A stretch of DNA of 64,000 nt. Origin: a bacterium. Lineage in GTDB: Bacteria; Zhuqueibacterota; QNDG01; JAGLOF01. Made by a program: the position numbers and the translations under genes. The stretch is taken from the NCBI GenBank assembly GCA_016934955.1, contig JAFGRY010000050.1, positions 34,682 to 98,681 on the forward strand, read 5' to 3'. The notes beneath the pieces were generated by a model. The model was not told the DNA's origin and ran no database searches. It saw only the letters and a list, made by a program, of their open reading frames with translations. This document shows, in pieces, positions 39,913-48,900 of this stretch; the first letter of the stretch is position 1; the number at the start of each line of letters is the position of its first letter.

Positions 39913-39915
39913 TCC

Positions 39916-41199
39916 ATGTCTGATACCATTACCTATATCACCGCGGAGGATTGGGACGCGAATGTACTGGGGGGCGGCCTCGTTGTGGTCGACTTTTATT
40001 CGACCGAGTGCCCCCCCTGCGATACGCTGGCCGCGAAATTCGAGTCGCTGAGCGAGCTGTACGGTGATCATGTCGCCTTTTATAAAATATTCAGGCAGGA
40101 AAACAGGGCCCTGGCCGAGTCACTCGGTATTATGTCATCGCCGACGCTTCTTTTCTACAGGAACGGGGAACGTACCGGGGATATACTTCGAGGCGGCATC
40201 AGGCGGGCCGATATTGTCCGCAACCTGGACGCGATGCTTCCGGATGATGTGGCCGCTGCTATCGCAGCCCGGCAGGTCCCGGTGGAGACGAAATGCGACC
40301 TGCTGATCCTGGGGGCGGGCCCCGCAGGTCTCACGGCCGGGATCTACGCGGCCCAGGCGAAGATCGATACGATTATCGTCGATAAAAACCTCGCCGGCGG
40401 ACAGGTGTCCACCACGCATCAGGTATCAAATTACCCCGGTTTCGATGAACCGCAGCCGGGATTCATGCTGACCCATTTTATGGGGGAACAGGCTGTCAGG
40501 GCGGGTGTGAAAACGAGGTATGCGGTCGACATCACGAGTGTGGATCTGCACCGGAAAGAGGTTGTCGTTGACGGCCTGGAGACCATCAGGGCGAAACAGA
40601 TCATCGTGTCCACCGGATCGTCTCCCAGGGCGCTGGGTGTGCCGGGAGAACAGGAATACAGGGGACAGGGCATTTCCTACTGCGCCACCTGCGACGCAAA
40701 ATACTACGAAGGCAAGCATGTGATGGTGATCGGCGGCGGCAACTCGGCGGTCGAAGAAGCGCTGTTTATCGCCAGATTCGCTTCCAGAATCACCATCGTC
40801 CACCAGTTTGCCGAACTGCAGGCCAACAAGATCGCCCAGGAAAAGGCCTTTGCCGAAGAGAAAATCTCATTCATTTTCGAGCATGAACCAAGGGAATTCA
40901 GAAAAAATGATGACGGGACCATGACCGTCGTCATCGAAGACCTTAAAAACGGCGAGAGAAAGGATCTTCGTGCCGACGGCGTGTTCGTGCTGGCGGGCAT
41001 GAAGCCCAATCTCGATATGTTCGGCAGGGAATTTTTGCTGGATGAATGGGGATATATTGTGACCGATTCACTCCAGAAAACCAATGTGAAGGATGTGTAC
41101 GCGGCCGGCGATGTGGCGTCGAAACCCTATCGTCAGATCACCGTGGCCACTGCCGAAGGCACCGTGGCGGCGATTACCGCCGCAAAGGAACTGGGATAA
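39916..41199 (+). CDS. Thioredoxin-thioredoxin reductase fusion
   Basis: 427 residues, AAGGAG before the ATG. Residues 1-115 form a thioredoxin domain with active site ECPPCDTL (C32, C35), a CPPC rather than the usual CGPC, and a cis-Pro loop MSSPTLLFY. Residues 126-427 are a complete TrxR: FAD motif LGAGPAGLTAGIYAAQA, catalytic CATC (C256, C259), NAD(P)H motif VIGGGNSAVEEA and the final VYAAGDVASKPYRQI. The known mycobacterial fusion carries thioredoxin at the C terminus, so this order is less usual. It would supply reducing equivalents to its own thioredoxin domain. Located after the radical SAM enzyme, it may keep the Cys-rich peptide or the ArsM-like enzyme reduced. Confidence 0.92.
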   Translation: MSDTITYITAEDWDANVLGGGLVVVDFYSTECPPCDTLAAKFESLSELYGDHVAFYKIFRQENRALAESLGIMSSPTLLFYRNGERTGDILRGGIRRADIVRNLDAMLPDDVAAAIAARQVPVETKCDLLILGAGPAGLTAGIYAAQAKIDTIIVDKNLAGGQVSTTHQVSNYPGFDEPQPGFMLTHFMGEQAVRAGVKTRYAVDITSVDLHRKEVVVDGLETIRAKQIIVSTGSSPRALGVPGEQEYRGQGISYCATCDAKYYEGKHVMVIGGGNSAVEEALFIARFASRITIVHQFAELQANKIAQEKAFAEEKISFIFEHEPREFRKNDDGTMTVVIEDLKNGERKDLRADGVFVLAGMKPNLDMFGREFLLDEWGYIVTDSLQKTNVKDVYAAGDVASKPYRQITVATAEGTVAAITAAKELG

Positions 41200-41228
41200 G
41201 GAACAGCCAGAGAATCAAGGGAGGCACC

Positions 41229-41393
41229 ATGTCGAAAAGAGAAATTACCATCAGAGAATTTGCCGATGAGCTGACCGCACGCCTGAACGCGGGACAGACG
41301 GTCGACTGCTGCAAGGTGGAACTGCTCAATCTCGCGGCAATCGTCAGGGAGAAGATAGGGGATGAGCTGATTACGGTTGAATGGGTTGATTGA
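41229..41393 (+). CDS. 54-residue protein with vicinal Cys-Cys, last gene of the operon
   Basis: The ATG at 41229 follows GGGAGGC, and the preceding gene ends 29 bp before. The product is a small, charged protein: helix ITIREFADELTARLNAG, then QTVDCCKVELLNLAAIVREK with two adjacent cysteines. It ends in a hydrophobic EWVD. No family recognised. A strong terminator starts 19 bp after the stop, so this is the operon's last gene. The Cys-Cys pair, like that of the 32-residue peptide (Cys19-Cys20), suggests a thiol carrier or metal-binding role; this is inference. Confidence 0.75.
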   Translation: MSKREITIREFADELTARLNAGQTVDCCKVELLNLAAIVREKIGDELITVEWVD

Positions 41394-41412
41394 GTCTCTT
41401 TCCCTGTGAATG

Positions 41413-41454
41413 ACGCCTGTCCTGCCTGAAAGCGGGGGGCAGGCGTTTTTTTTT
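41413..41454 (+). terminator. Rho-independent terminator of the sigma-54 operon
   Basis: ACGCCTGTCC (41413-41422) pairs with GGGCAGGCGT (41437-41446), one G-U pair, followed by nine T. It closes the operon running from 37183 to 41393. Confidence 0.9.
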
Positions 41455-41485
41455 GTTCGGGCTGTTTGCAGAGCGGGATATAACG

Positions 41486-41518
41486 GCAGGGGGGCGGCAC
41501 ACAAGCGGCCGCCCCTGC
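41486..41518 (-). terminator. GC-rich hairpin between convergent genes
   Basis: The arms GCAGGGGGGCGGC and GCCGCCCCTGC pair with a two-base bulge, 58 bp past the trxA stop codon on the minus strand. There is no T run, so it is at best a partial terminator for trxA. Confidence 0.4.
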
Positions 41519-41575
41519 ATGTGGATAATATGGTATTGTATCAGAAAAGATTGCTTACTGTGAACGCCTTGCGGT

Positions 41576-41941
41576 TCAATTCTCTTCCAGACTGACTTTG
41601 AGCACGTCTCTGATCGCGTCTTTGAACGACTGTTTGGGCAGCGCGCCAAGCGCCATCTGCGGCTGGCCGTCCATGGGAATGAAGAGTATGCTGGGGATGC
41701 TGGAGATACCGAATGCACCGGCAAGTTCCTGCTCTTTTTCGGTGTCGATTTTGTAGATATCGACCTTGCCGTCATATTCTTTGGAGAGTTCTTCCAGTAC
41801 AGGGGCCACCATTTTGCACGGACCGCACCAGTCTGCGTAAAAGTCGATGATTGCCGGTTTGTCGCCCAGGAATTTCCATTCTTTATTCTCTACGTAGTTG
41901 AAAATTTTTTCCATAAATGTATCTTTTGACAGGTGTTCCAT
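41576..41941 (-). CDS. trxA: Thioredoxin
   Basis: The start at 41941 follows GGAGG on the minus strand; the upstream residues in the open frame lie over the leader. The 121-residue product has the full thioredoxin fold with FYADWCGPCKMVAPVLEEL as active site (CGPC), FGISSIPSILFI with the cis-proline, and a short N-terminal extension (EHLSKDTFMEKIFNYVENK). It is driven by its own sigma-54 promoter, and the activator array upstream matches that of the DUF1847 operon. So this thioredoxin and the Trx-TrxR fusion are probably induced together. It converges with the operon of the fusion gene. Confidence 0.93.
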   Translation of the reverse strand: MEHLSKDTFMEKIFNYVENKEWKFLGDKPAIIDFYADWCGPCKMVAPVLEELSKEYDGKVDIYKIDTEKEQELAGAFGISSIPSILFIPMDGQPQMALGALPKQSFKDAIRDVLKVSLEEN

Positions 41942-41989
41942 TTCTCTATCCTCCAATCGTCGTTGTATGTTAATTTCATTCAATCATTA

Positions 41990-42005
41990 TGCGAATAGCG
42001 TGCCA
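41990..42005 (-). promoter_or_regulatory. Sigma-54 promoter of trxA (minus strand)
   Basis: On the minus strand this reads TGGCACGCTATTCGCA, with GG (42004-42003), ten bases, and GC (41992-41991), and again the full TGGCAC box. Transcription would start near 41979, about 38 nt before the trxA ATG. The TTAAC array ends 70 bp upstream of the GG, nine bases farther than at the other promoter. Confidence 0.82.
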
Positions 42006-42028
42006 AACGCGAAATAGACATTTTTTTA

Positions 42029-42057
42029 TTGATTTTTTTCATTTTTGAGGCTATACT
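42029..42057 (+). promoter_or_regulatory. Sigma-70 promoter of the activator gene
   Basis: TTGATT (42029-42034), 17-bp spacer, TATACT (42052-42057). Transcription would start near 42064, upstream of the TTAAC array, so activator bound to the array would lie in its own leader and could repress it. This also supports the ATG at 42149 rather than 42029 as the start codon. Confidence 0.7.
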
Positions 42058-42074
42058 CAAGAAGAGCGCAGGCA

Positions 42075-42132
42075 GGTTAAATGATTTGGTTAATTATTTT
42101 TCCAATTGGTTAATGCCTGTTGCCATTAACCG
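42075..42132 (-). promoter_or_regulatory. Four-element TTAAC array (second copy, inverted)
   Basis: GGTTAA at 42075-42080, 42088-42093 and 42108-42113 plus TTAACC at 42126-42131. Read on the minus strand the order and spacing match the array at 36953-37010 with no gaps over 58 bp. It serves the trxA sigma-54 promoter in the same orientation and overlaps the activator's leader. Confidence 0.8.
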
Positions 42133-42148
42133 AAAACAGGATACCGCA

Positions 42149-43537
42149 ATGGACGAGGAGAGCGTTTTTCAGCATTTGCCCTGCAGCATCATGGTCCTGG
42201 ACGAAGCGGGAACATTCAGATTTGTAAACCATCATTTTGAAGAGCTGACCGGGCTGAAGGCCGCCGACCTGAAGGGACGGGACCTGTCGCTGCTGCCGCT
42301 CCACAAGGCGGGATCCGGTGAGGCCGCGGAATGCATCAAAGAGAGCATGGCGCAGAAGAAGGATGTGATTATTGCCGGGAAACTGCTGCTGAAACCGGTA
42401 ACCGGCAGCGACCTTCCGGTCTACGTCAAGGGCAGGTGGGGCGATTTCCCGGAATTCGGACGGGCCGCCTGTTTTCTGCTCATCGACACCACCATTTTTG
42501 AAGACTGCACAATCGATATTGCAACCGACTCGAAAATCAGGACCCATTTTTACAACCTGGTGGGTAAGGATGCGAAAATGCAGGAGGTGTATGATCTCAT
42601 CGAGATGACGGCTGCCACCAATGTCAATGTGGTGATCACCGGGGAGAGCGGCACGGGAAAGGAGCTGGTGGCCCGGGCCATTCATGACAATTCAGAGAGG
42701 CGGGACAAGCCCTTTGTGCGGGTGAACTGTTCGGCGCTGACAGAGAGCCTGCTGGAGAGCGAACTGTTCGGCCATGTCAAGGGATCGTTCACCGGCGCCT
42801 TCAAGGACAGAATCGGACGCTTCGAAGAAGCCGACGGCGGCACCATATTTCTCGATGAGATCGGCGAGATCAGTCCCGCGATCCAGGTGAAGCTGCTGCA
42901 CGTCCTGCAGGAGCGGGTGATCACCCGGGTCGGCGACAACCGGGAGATAAAGGTGGATGTGCGTGTCATTTCCGCGACAAACAGGAACCTGCGGGCGCTG
43001 GTGACGAAGAATAAATTCAGGGAAGACCTCTTTTACCGGTTGAATGTGTTTCCGATCTATACGCCGGCTCTCAATGACAGAAAGAACGATATCGGCCTGC
43101 TCTGCGACTACTTTCTGGAAAAATTCCGGGGCAGCACCGGCAAGCAGATCACCGGCATCTCGCCGGATGCGATGCGTATTCTCATCGGGTACTGCTGGCC
43201 CGGCAATGTGCGGGAGCTGGAAAACAGCATCGAGCACGCGTTTGTGCTCTGTCAGGGGAATACCATCGAGCCGATGGACCTGCCTCACGAGATCAGGGTC
43301 GCGGCGCTCCGTGAAGGAATCTGTAAAGGCAGAGCGTCCATAACCATCCCGGAGATAGACATTGCCCCCGCACTCCCGCGAAAACGCAAGAAGGGGGGGC
43401 GGCTCGATATCACCAGGGCGGAACTGCTGCGGGAGCTGGAGATCCATAACCAGAACAGAGCCGCTACGGCCAGAGACCTGGGGATCAGCACGGTGGCGCT
43501 CTGGAAGAAGATGAAGAAATTCGGGATAATACCCTGA
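42149..43537 (+). CDS. PAS/AAA+/Fis sigma-54-dependent transcriptional activator
   Basis: The ATG at 42149 starts [18 protein letters not shown] directly at the PAS domain; the frame from 42029 would begin inside the gene's promoter. The product has 462 residues. The PAS sensor covers about 5-130. The AAA+ domain has Walker A GESGTGKE, the sigma-54 contact loop as GSFTGAF, Walker [12 protein letters not shown] and the arginine-finger stretch [14 protein letters not shown] Fis-type HTH lies at the C terminus ([19 protein letters not shown]). It is the obvious activator of both sigma-54 promoters here, binding the TTAAC arrays. The signal is unknown; cysteines in the PAS (HLPCSIM and RAACFLL) could be redox-sensitive, which is speculation. 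Confidence 0.92.
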   Translation: MDEESVFQHLPCSIMVLDEAGTFRFVNHHFEELTGLKAADLKGRDLSLLPLHKAGSGEAAECIKESMAQKKDVIIAGKLLLKPVTGSDLPVYVKGRWGDFPEFGRAACFLLIDTTIFEDCTIDIATDSKIRTHFYNLVGKDAKMQEVYDLIEMTAATNVNVVITGESGTGKELVARAIHDNSERRDKPFVRVNCSALTESLLESELFGHVKGSFTGAFKDRIGRFEEADGGTIFLDEIGEISPAIQVKLLHVLQERVITRVGDNREIKVDVRVISATNRNLRALVTKNKFREDLFYRLNVFPIYTPALNDRKNDIGLLCDYFLEKFRGSTGKQITGISPDAMRILIGYCWPGNVRELENSIEHAFVLCQGNTIEPMDLPHEIRVAALREGICKGRASITIPEIDIAPALPRKRKKGGRLDITRAELLRELEIHNQNRAATARDLGISTVALWKKMKKFGIIP

Positions 43538-43657
43538 TCCTTCCCCGCCCTTCCCCTAAAATGCCTACGAAAAAAACGAAAAAAAGCGAAAGAGAGGCAG
43601 AGGGGAGATGGTTCAAGTGTTGATGAGTTCATGAGTTCACGAGTTACATTTATGTAG

Positions 43658-43680
43658 GATGGGCCTGCGGCCCATCTTTT
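43658..43680 (+). terminator. Terminator after the activator gene
   Basis: GATGGGCC (43658-43665), loop TGC, GGCCCATC (43669-43676) and TTTT. It lies 120 bp after the stop and could act for the activator. The gap 43681-43997 has no gene I can support. It holds low-complexity spacer sequence with a GATAGCGA word repeated at about 43942 and 43962 and an 11-bp inverted repeat (CAACACCCAAT at 43810, ATTGGGTGTTG at 43908). Confidence 0.65.
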
Positions 43681-43997
43681 CTAATCAGAAAAAATAATTT
43701 ACATCTCCACGTTTTCAGGTGCATTCCATTCTCCAGTCTCCTCATTTATATTTCAGATCGCAAAGCGGGCTGGTGCGGGAGAATAATCAACAGAACAATA
43801 TTCAACACTCAACACCCAATGTCCAGGTGCCCATCCCCTCCCAGCTACAGAAATCTCCTTTATGATACGCGCAGAGCACTTGTTCGGTTGGATATTGGTT
43901 ATTGGCTATTGGGTGTTGGATAGTGGTGTTTCCAGTCTCCGATAGCGAATCCCGATACCGATAGCGATGACCGACCGTCACGGCAGGTCTTTTATAA

Positions 43998-45968
43998 TTA
44001 TTTTTTTTCGTGCTTTTCGCGTCTTTCGTTGGTGCTTACGGGGCTGGGGCGGCCCGGATCACTCTCGTTACCCGATGTATCCACGCTGCGGACGCGGTAC
44101 CATGATTGACCGTTACCGTCCGTGTCGAGATAGACGGTCTCCTGCAGCGGTGTTGCGTTCAGTTTCGTATAGATGCCGGTGGGCAGGTTCGACCGGTAGA
44201 CATTATATCCCGCGAGATCGTTCTCCGTGTTCCGCTTCCATGTCACCCGCACGCCATCCTGTTCAATCACGGCGATTGCTCCCGAGGGGGGGAGCGGTGT
44301 ATCGTTGTCACGTACCGTGACCGGTGCCGACACCGCGGCCGGGCTGCGGTTTTCAGCGGAGTCGACGGCGGTGATCGTGTACCGGTAGGCGGTCCCTTTG
44401 CTGACGGTCGTGTCCGTAAAGGCCCGGGCGTCTCCTGAGAGAACCAGGGAGGAGCCGTTCGCGAACGCGGGGGTGCGATCGAGCAGGTAGGAGGCGATAT
44501 CCAGGGAGGGACTGCTGTTCCACTGCAAACGAACGGCCGACGGCGTCGCGGCCGCGCGGATTGCTTCCACGGGGTGGGGCGGTTCATTATCCGGCATATG
44601 GACACGTATGAGCAGGGGAGGCCCGGTGTTGAAGAGGCTGTCCACCGCTTCCACTGTGTAGACATACCGCTTTCCGGGTTCGAGTCCGGTGCTGTCTGAG
44701 ATGGATGTTCCGCTGATGATCTCTGACGTCAGATGGGATACATAAACAGCTGACAGTCCCCGCGACACCCAGAATCCCGAGAGGTCGCTGTCCGGCGGCG
44801 CATCCCAGGCAAGGGTGACGATTCCATCCTTTACTGAAGCGGTCAGGTTCAGGGCGCGGCCCGGGGGTGTCAGGTCAAACGGCACCGCCCCGACCTGGAG
44901 TGAGCGGGGGCTTTCGTTGCCGGTGCTGTCGACCGCGGTGAGGCTGTAGAAATACTGGACACCGCCCGCCGCGGTGCTGTCGACATAGTGGAGCGATTCA
45001 GGTGGCAGAGGATCCGGGTTAAGGCGGACCGGTTCCCGGCTTAGACCGCGGGCGCGATAGATGTTGTACGAGTGCAGATCGAATTCGGTATTCGGGCCCC
45101 AGGTGACGGTGACGTATCCATCCCCCGGTTCAGCGGCCAGGTATACGGGCGCTGCCGGGGGCACCAGGTCGAGGAAGCGGGCGGCAACAGGCTCTGTGGG
45201 CGCACTTTCCACACCGGCGGCATCGGCGGCTGTCAGACTGTAGCGATAGGTGATTCCCGGTTCCACATCAGTGTCGAGATAGGAGAATTCCCTGCTGTCG
45301 GTTCTGATAAACAGCTGCGGGATTCTCCTGAACGCTTCACCGCCGCTGCTGCGGGAGAGATAAAAACGAATGATGGTGTCATTATCCCGGCGCCAGGGCG
45401 GATACTGCCAGGACACGACTATCCCTTCCGGCTTCACCTCGCATGAGCTTGCGGAAACGGGATCGACGATCTGCTCCTGTACGGTGATACTCTTTTCCAT
45501 GCGGTTCGTCTCACGGCCGTTCCTGTCCACCGAGATCACTCTGTAGGTATAGAGACCGCCGGGGACATGCCCCCCGGCAGCGAAATAGCGGCCCAGGACG
45601 GTTCCCACCCGGTGATGCACCAGAGAGAGCACTCCTCCATAGAAGCTGCTGGAGCGAAGCTTCAGCAGGGTTTCCACCGGTGTATTCGCCTGCAGCATGC
45701 GGGCGACGGCATCGTAATCGTCTCCCATACGCGCCCGGGCTTCGTCGGGATTCCAGACGGCGGTGAGGGGCCGTTCGGTCAGCCGTACGAATTCGCTCTC
45801 CCGCGGTCCCCGGCGTTCAATGAGGTAGCCCGAGCCGCTTTTCGGAGTTTCCCGCATGAAGAGGTAGACGGAATCACCCTTCACCGCGGACATGAAGGTC
45901 TGCTGCTGCTGGGCGGCACAGGGAAGGGCCGCCAGTACGGCGAGGAACAGTGCAGAGAATATTTTCAT
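43998..45968 (-). CDS. Secreted fibronectin type III repeat protein
   Basis: 656 residues with a signal peptide ending near PCAAQQQ. The first about 190 residues are unique (GYLIERRGPRESEFVRLTER). Then about five FN3 domains follow, each with the start PP....L.... and W....SDL.GY..YRS pattern, for example VYLAAEPGDGYVTVTWGPNT, then ALNLTASVKDGIVTLAWD, and GAIAVIEQDGVRVTWKRN. It is the last gene of the four-gene minus-strand operon, beginning 16 bp after the 2579-residue gene. FN3 repeats act as spacers or binding modules in surface proteins. No C-terminal sorting domain is seen, so it may stay periplasmic or bind the giant neighbour. Confidence 0.82.
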   Translation of the reverse strand: MKIFSALFLAVLAALPCAAQQQQTFMSAVKGDSVYLFMRETPKSGSGYLIERRGPRESEFVRLTERPLTAVWNPDEARARMGDDYDAVARMLQANTPVETLLKLRSSSFYGGVLSLVHHRVGTVLGRYFAAGGHVPGGLYTYRVISVDRNGRETNRMEKSITVQEQIVDPVSASSCEVKPEGIVVSWQYPPWRRDNDTIIRFYLSRSSGGEAFRRIPQLFIRTDSREFSYLDTDVEPGITYRYSLTAADAAGVESAPTEPVAARFLDLVPPAAPVYLAAEPGDGYVTVTWGPNTEFDLHSYNIYRARGLSREPVRLNPDPLPPESLHYVDSTAAGGVQYFYSLTAVDSTGNESPRSLQVGAVPFDLTPPGRALNLTASVKDGIVTLAWDAPPDSDLSGFWVSRGLSAVYVSHLTSEIISGTSISDSTGLEPGKRYVYTVEAVDSLFNTGPPLLIRVHMPDNEPPHPVEAIRAAATPSAVRLQWNSSPSLDIASYLLDRTPAFANGSSLVLSGDARAFTDTTVSKGTAYRYTITAVDSAENRSPAAVSAPVTVRDNDTPLPPSGAIAVIEQDGVRVTWKRNTENDLAGYNVYRSNLPTGIYTKLNATPLQETVYLDTDGNGQSWYRVRSVDTSGNESDPGRPSPVSTNERREKHEKK

Positions 45969-45984
45969 CGAGTGTTGACTCCTG

Positions 45985-48900
45985 TCATTGATATCTGAAT
46001 GGTCGGGAATAGAACCGGGACACCGTTTTGGATATGGTGCGAATTCTGTGCGTGATATAATAGGTCTTGCCGCTCTCGGGATTGTCTCTCAGCTCTTCAG
46101 TGATCGATATATGTGATATGTTCGGCGAAATGGTGATCGTGACCGGCGACAGAAGGTCCGGAGCGCTCTGGGAACTTCCCATGAGGATCTGGATCGAGGA
46201 GACACATTCCGGATGGGCGATGTCGGCTTCAAACGTGACGTAGGTGCGCAGCGGACCGAGAAAGAAGGTCCGCTTCTTCTCGATTTTCGTTATCCGCAGC
46301 GGAAGCTGCGGATAACTGCCGAATACCACCGGACCGCAGACCGTTTCGGCTGAGAGCCCTTCGCTGTTGCAGGCTTTGATGGTGAGATAATACAATTGGG
46401 TGCCAGGAGTGACCTGCAGGCCGGTGATCCGGAGCAGCGCGTCTTTTGTGAACGTATCGGCGGTGAAATCGAATTCAGTGTCCGGCATCGGCCTGATATC
46501 GCCGCCGCCGGGAGTCGTTCCCAGGGCGTAGCGGTAGCCCGCGATACCGCTTTCCGGATCCGCAGCCGGTGTGAATACTCTGATCCTGAGAGCCTCACCG
46601 CCGCCTGACCCTGAAGCAAGCGGCTCGATGCAGTATTCCGGTTGTCTGGGCGGAATGAGATCCTTAATCTCGCCGATGCGTGTGATGCGGCAGCGGCTCC
46701 GGAGCCCGGAAGCCGGATTAATAGCCGTGAATGCGATGAATCCGGCTCCAGCGGGGATTGAATCGAGAGTGAAGAAGAAATATTTGTCTGTCTGGTCGCT
46801 GAACACGGCAACCGGCTGCCAGTCGGCCGAGAGCGTGTCACCTCGCGATGAAAGAAATGCGTAGCGGTAGGAAGCCGGATCCTCGAGCCTGAGCTTGGTC
46901 TGGTTCGGCAGGCTCTCCTCTTTGCCGTAGAAATCGAAGGCAAAGGGGCAGCGGATGGCGATTCCGGGCCGCCGGACGATGGTAACATTTTTCGATCCCG
47001 CCGGTTGATTCAGGATATCGGAACAAGGGGGACGGATGTCGTTTGTATTGTTCACCGCTTCGGAATCCCACCTGATGCGGACGGGCCGGCTGGCCGGGAA
47101 ACGGGGCGGCGTAGCGTCAAAATAGATCGGCTTCGATCTGCCCACACGGCTCCAGAGGCGGGCGCTGTTTTGCGCTTTCGCCCTGATATAATACGGTTTT
47201 CCCGTATTTGCCGTGAACGGCTGTCCCTGCAGGACGATATGTTCCATGCCGCCGACACTGCGCCAGGCGGCGATATCATTCCTGTCCGGTGCCGAGCCTA
47301 TGCCGTACTGATAGTCGACAATGCCCGACTCCCCGTCATAGCTGTCAATACCGATGTTGATATTGTCGGTCTGGTAGCAGATAATCAAGGAATTATCGTC
47401 TCCGGTGGTTTTGATTACCTTGTTATCGTCAGCGGGTACGCTGATTACCGGAAGCGACGGCGGTGTGTTATCGGCCGCCGGAATGTAGGTATAGGCCGAT
47501 CCGGTGCTGAGCAGGTCCATATCGGCGATAATGGGCCTGAACATGAGGGACCGGTGAGACGTGTGTCCCGATCTGCCGCGGACCCGGACGAGGAGGCTGC
47601 TGTACTCATCTTTCGTGACCGGCAGTTCTTCAGGCAGAAAGACGAGGCTGATCCCGGATGTATCCCCCACGGCCCGGTACCCCTTGGCCAAGATGCCGGT
47701 GGCGTCGCTTTCCTGAATGAGAAACGATGTCTCGGTAAGCGCCTGTGGATCATCCACCTGCCAGCTGAAGTCCACCCTGGACGAGTGGCGCAGCGGCTGT
47801 GCGGTTACCGTTGCGGAAAGGCCGGAGATGCCCGGGACGGCCATTTCCGCCGCGAGCGGATTAGCGGATACGCTTCCGGCGCTGTCCTGCCGGGCAAAGA
47901 GGAGATACCGGTCGTAGAGGTTGAAAAGGTTTTCCGTAAGGTCCGCGTATGAGTCCCAGGCGGCATCCGTACTGGCGGTCAGTTCGGTGTGCGCGGCGTA
48001 GATGTTTTTCGCCGCCGGACGGTACGCGTCCATCAGTTCCCCGTATCCTTCAGCCAGGGCGCCTGTCTTGACCTCTCCGAACAGCAGGGGAATGGTGCGC
48101 AGCAGGTAGTACCCGGTCTGTCCCCAGAACGTACGCAGGTTTGATTTCTGGTTCTTATCGTATCCGGCGTAGAGGAGATCCCAATCGGGCCAGAGATTCA
48201 CTCCCGATATTTCCCGAAGCTTCGTCACCCGTATGTTTACCATCTGGAGCAGCTCGCTGTTGTTGGGGTGGTCCGGATCGAGCAAATCGGTGAACACCCG
48301 GCTGAAGGCGATATCCACTAGAAGCGCGTTGACCATCGCATCATATTCGGAATTCCGCACCGGGGCCAGATAGGTTTCATACCAGGTATACTCCTCTTCA
48401 ACCGGCCTTGTGAGGAAGCTGTAGAAATCCCCAAGCTGGGAAGCGGCATTGGCGTAGGATTTGCCGAGCGCAGCGATCGGACTGGTTTTGGTCAGCGCCC
48501 GCAGTGTCCGCACCCGCGCGGTATCGATTGCCAGAATATTCTGGTGCAGCGTTCTGTCCCAGTCCTGCAGATTGACCATGAACTGCTGTGACTGGCTGAT
48601 ATCACCCGCGAGGATGTCGTCATTCACCTCGAAGTATTTGGGGGAACGCTTTCCACCTCCCAGATTGACCGTTAGCGGGTTGCTGACCGGTTCGATGTCG
48701 GACAGCGTTCGCAGACTGTCGAGCATGACATCGATCTGCGCCAGCAGGGTTACCGCTTTCTGTCTGTTCTCGATGATCAGCGTTTCGAGATAATCGTCTA
48801 TCCGAATCCTCTGGGTATTGTCAGAATAGATGTTGTACCGTTCCAGTGTCTCCGGATCGTTTCGAGGCTGTATGTCGGTCTGGATCACTGTCCTGGAAAA

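Noticed and set aside
42029..42148. Longer start for the sigma-54 activator
   Set aside because: The first codons coincide with the -35 box and the TTAAC array; the PAS domain begins at 42149.
43681..43997. Repeats resembling a small CRISPR array
   Set aside because: The repeated words are short and irregularly spaced, with no constant-length spacers; no cas genes occur in the window.
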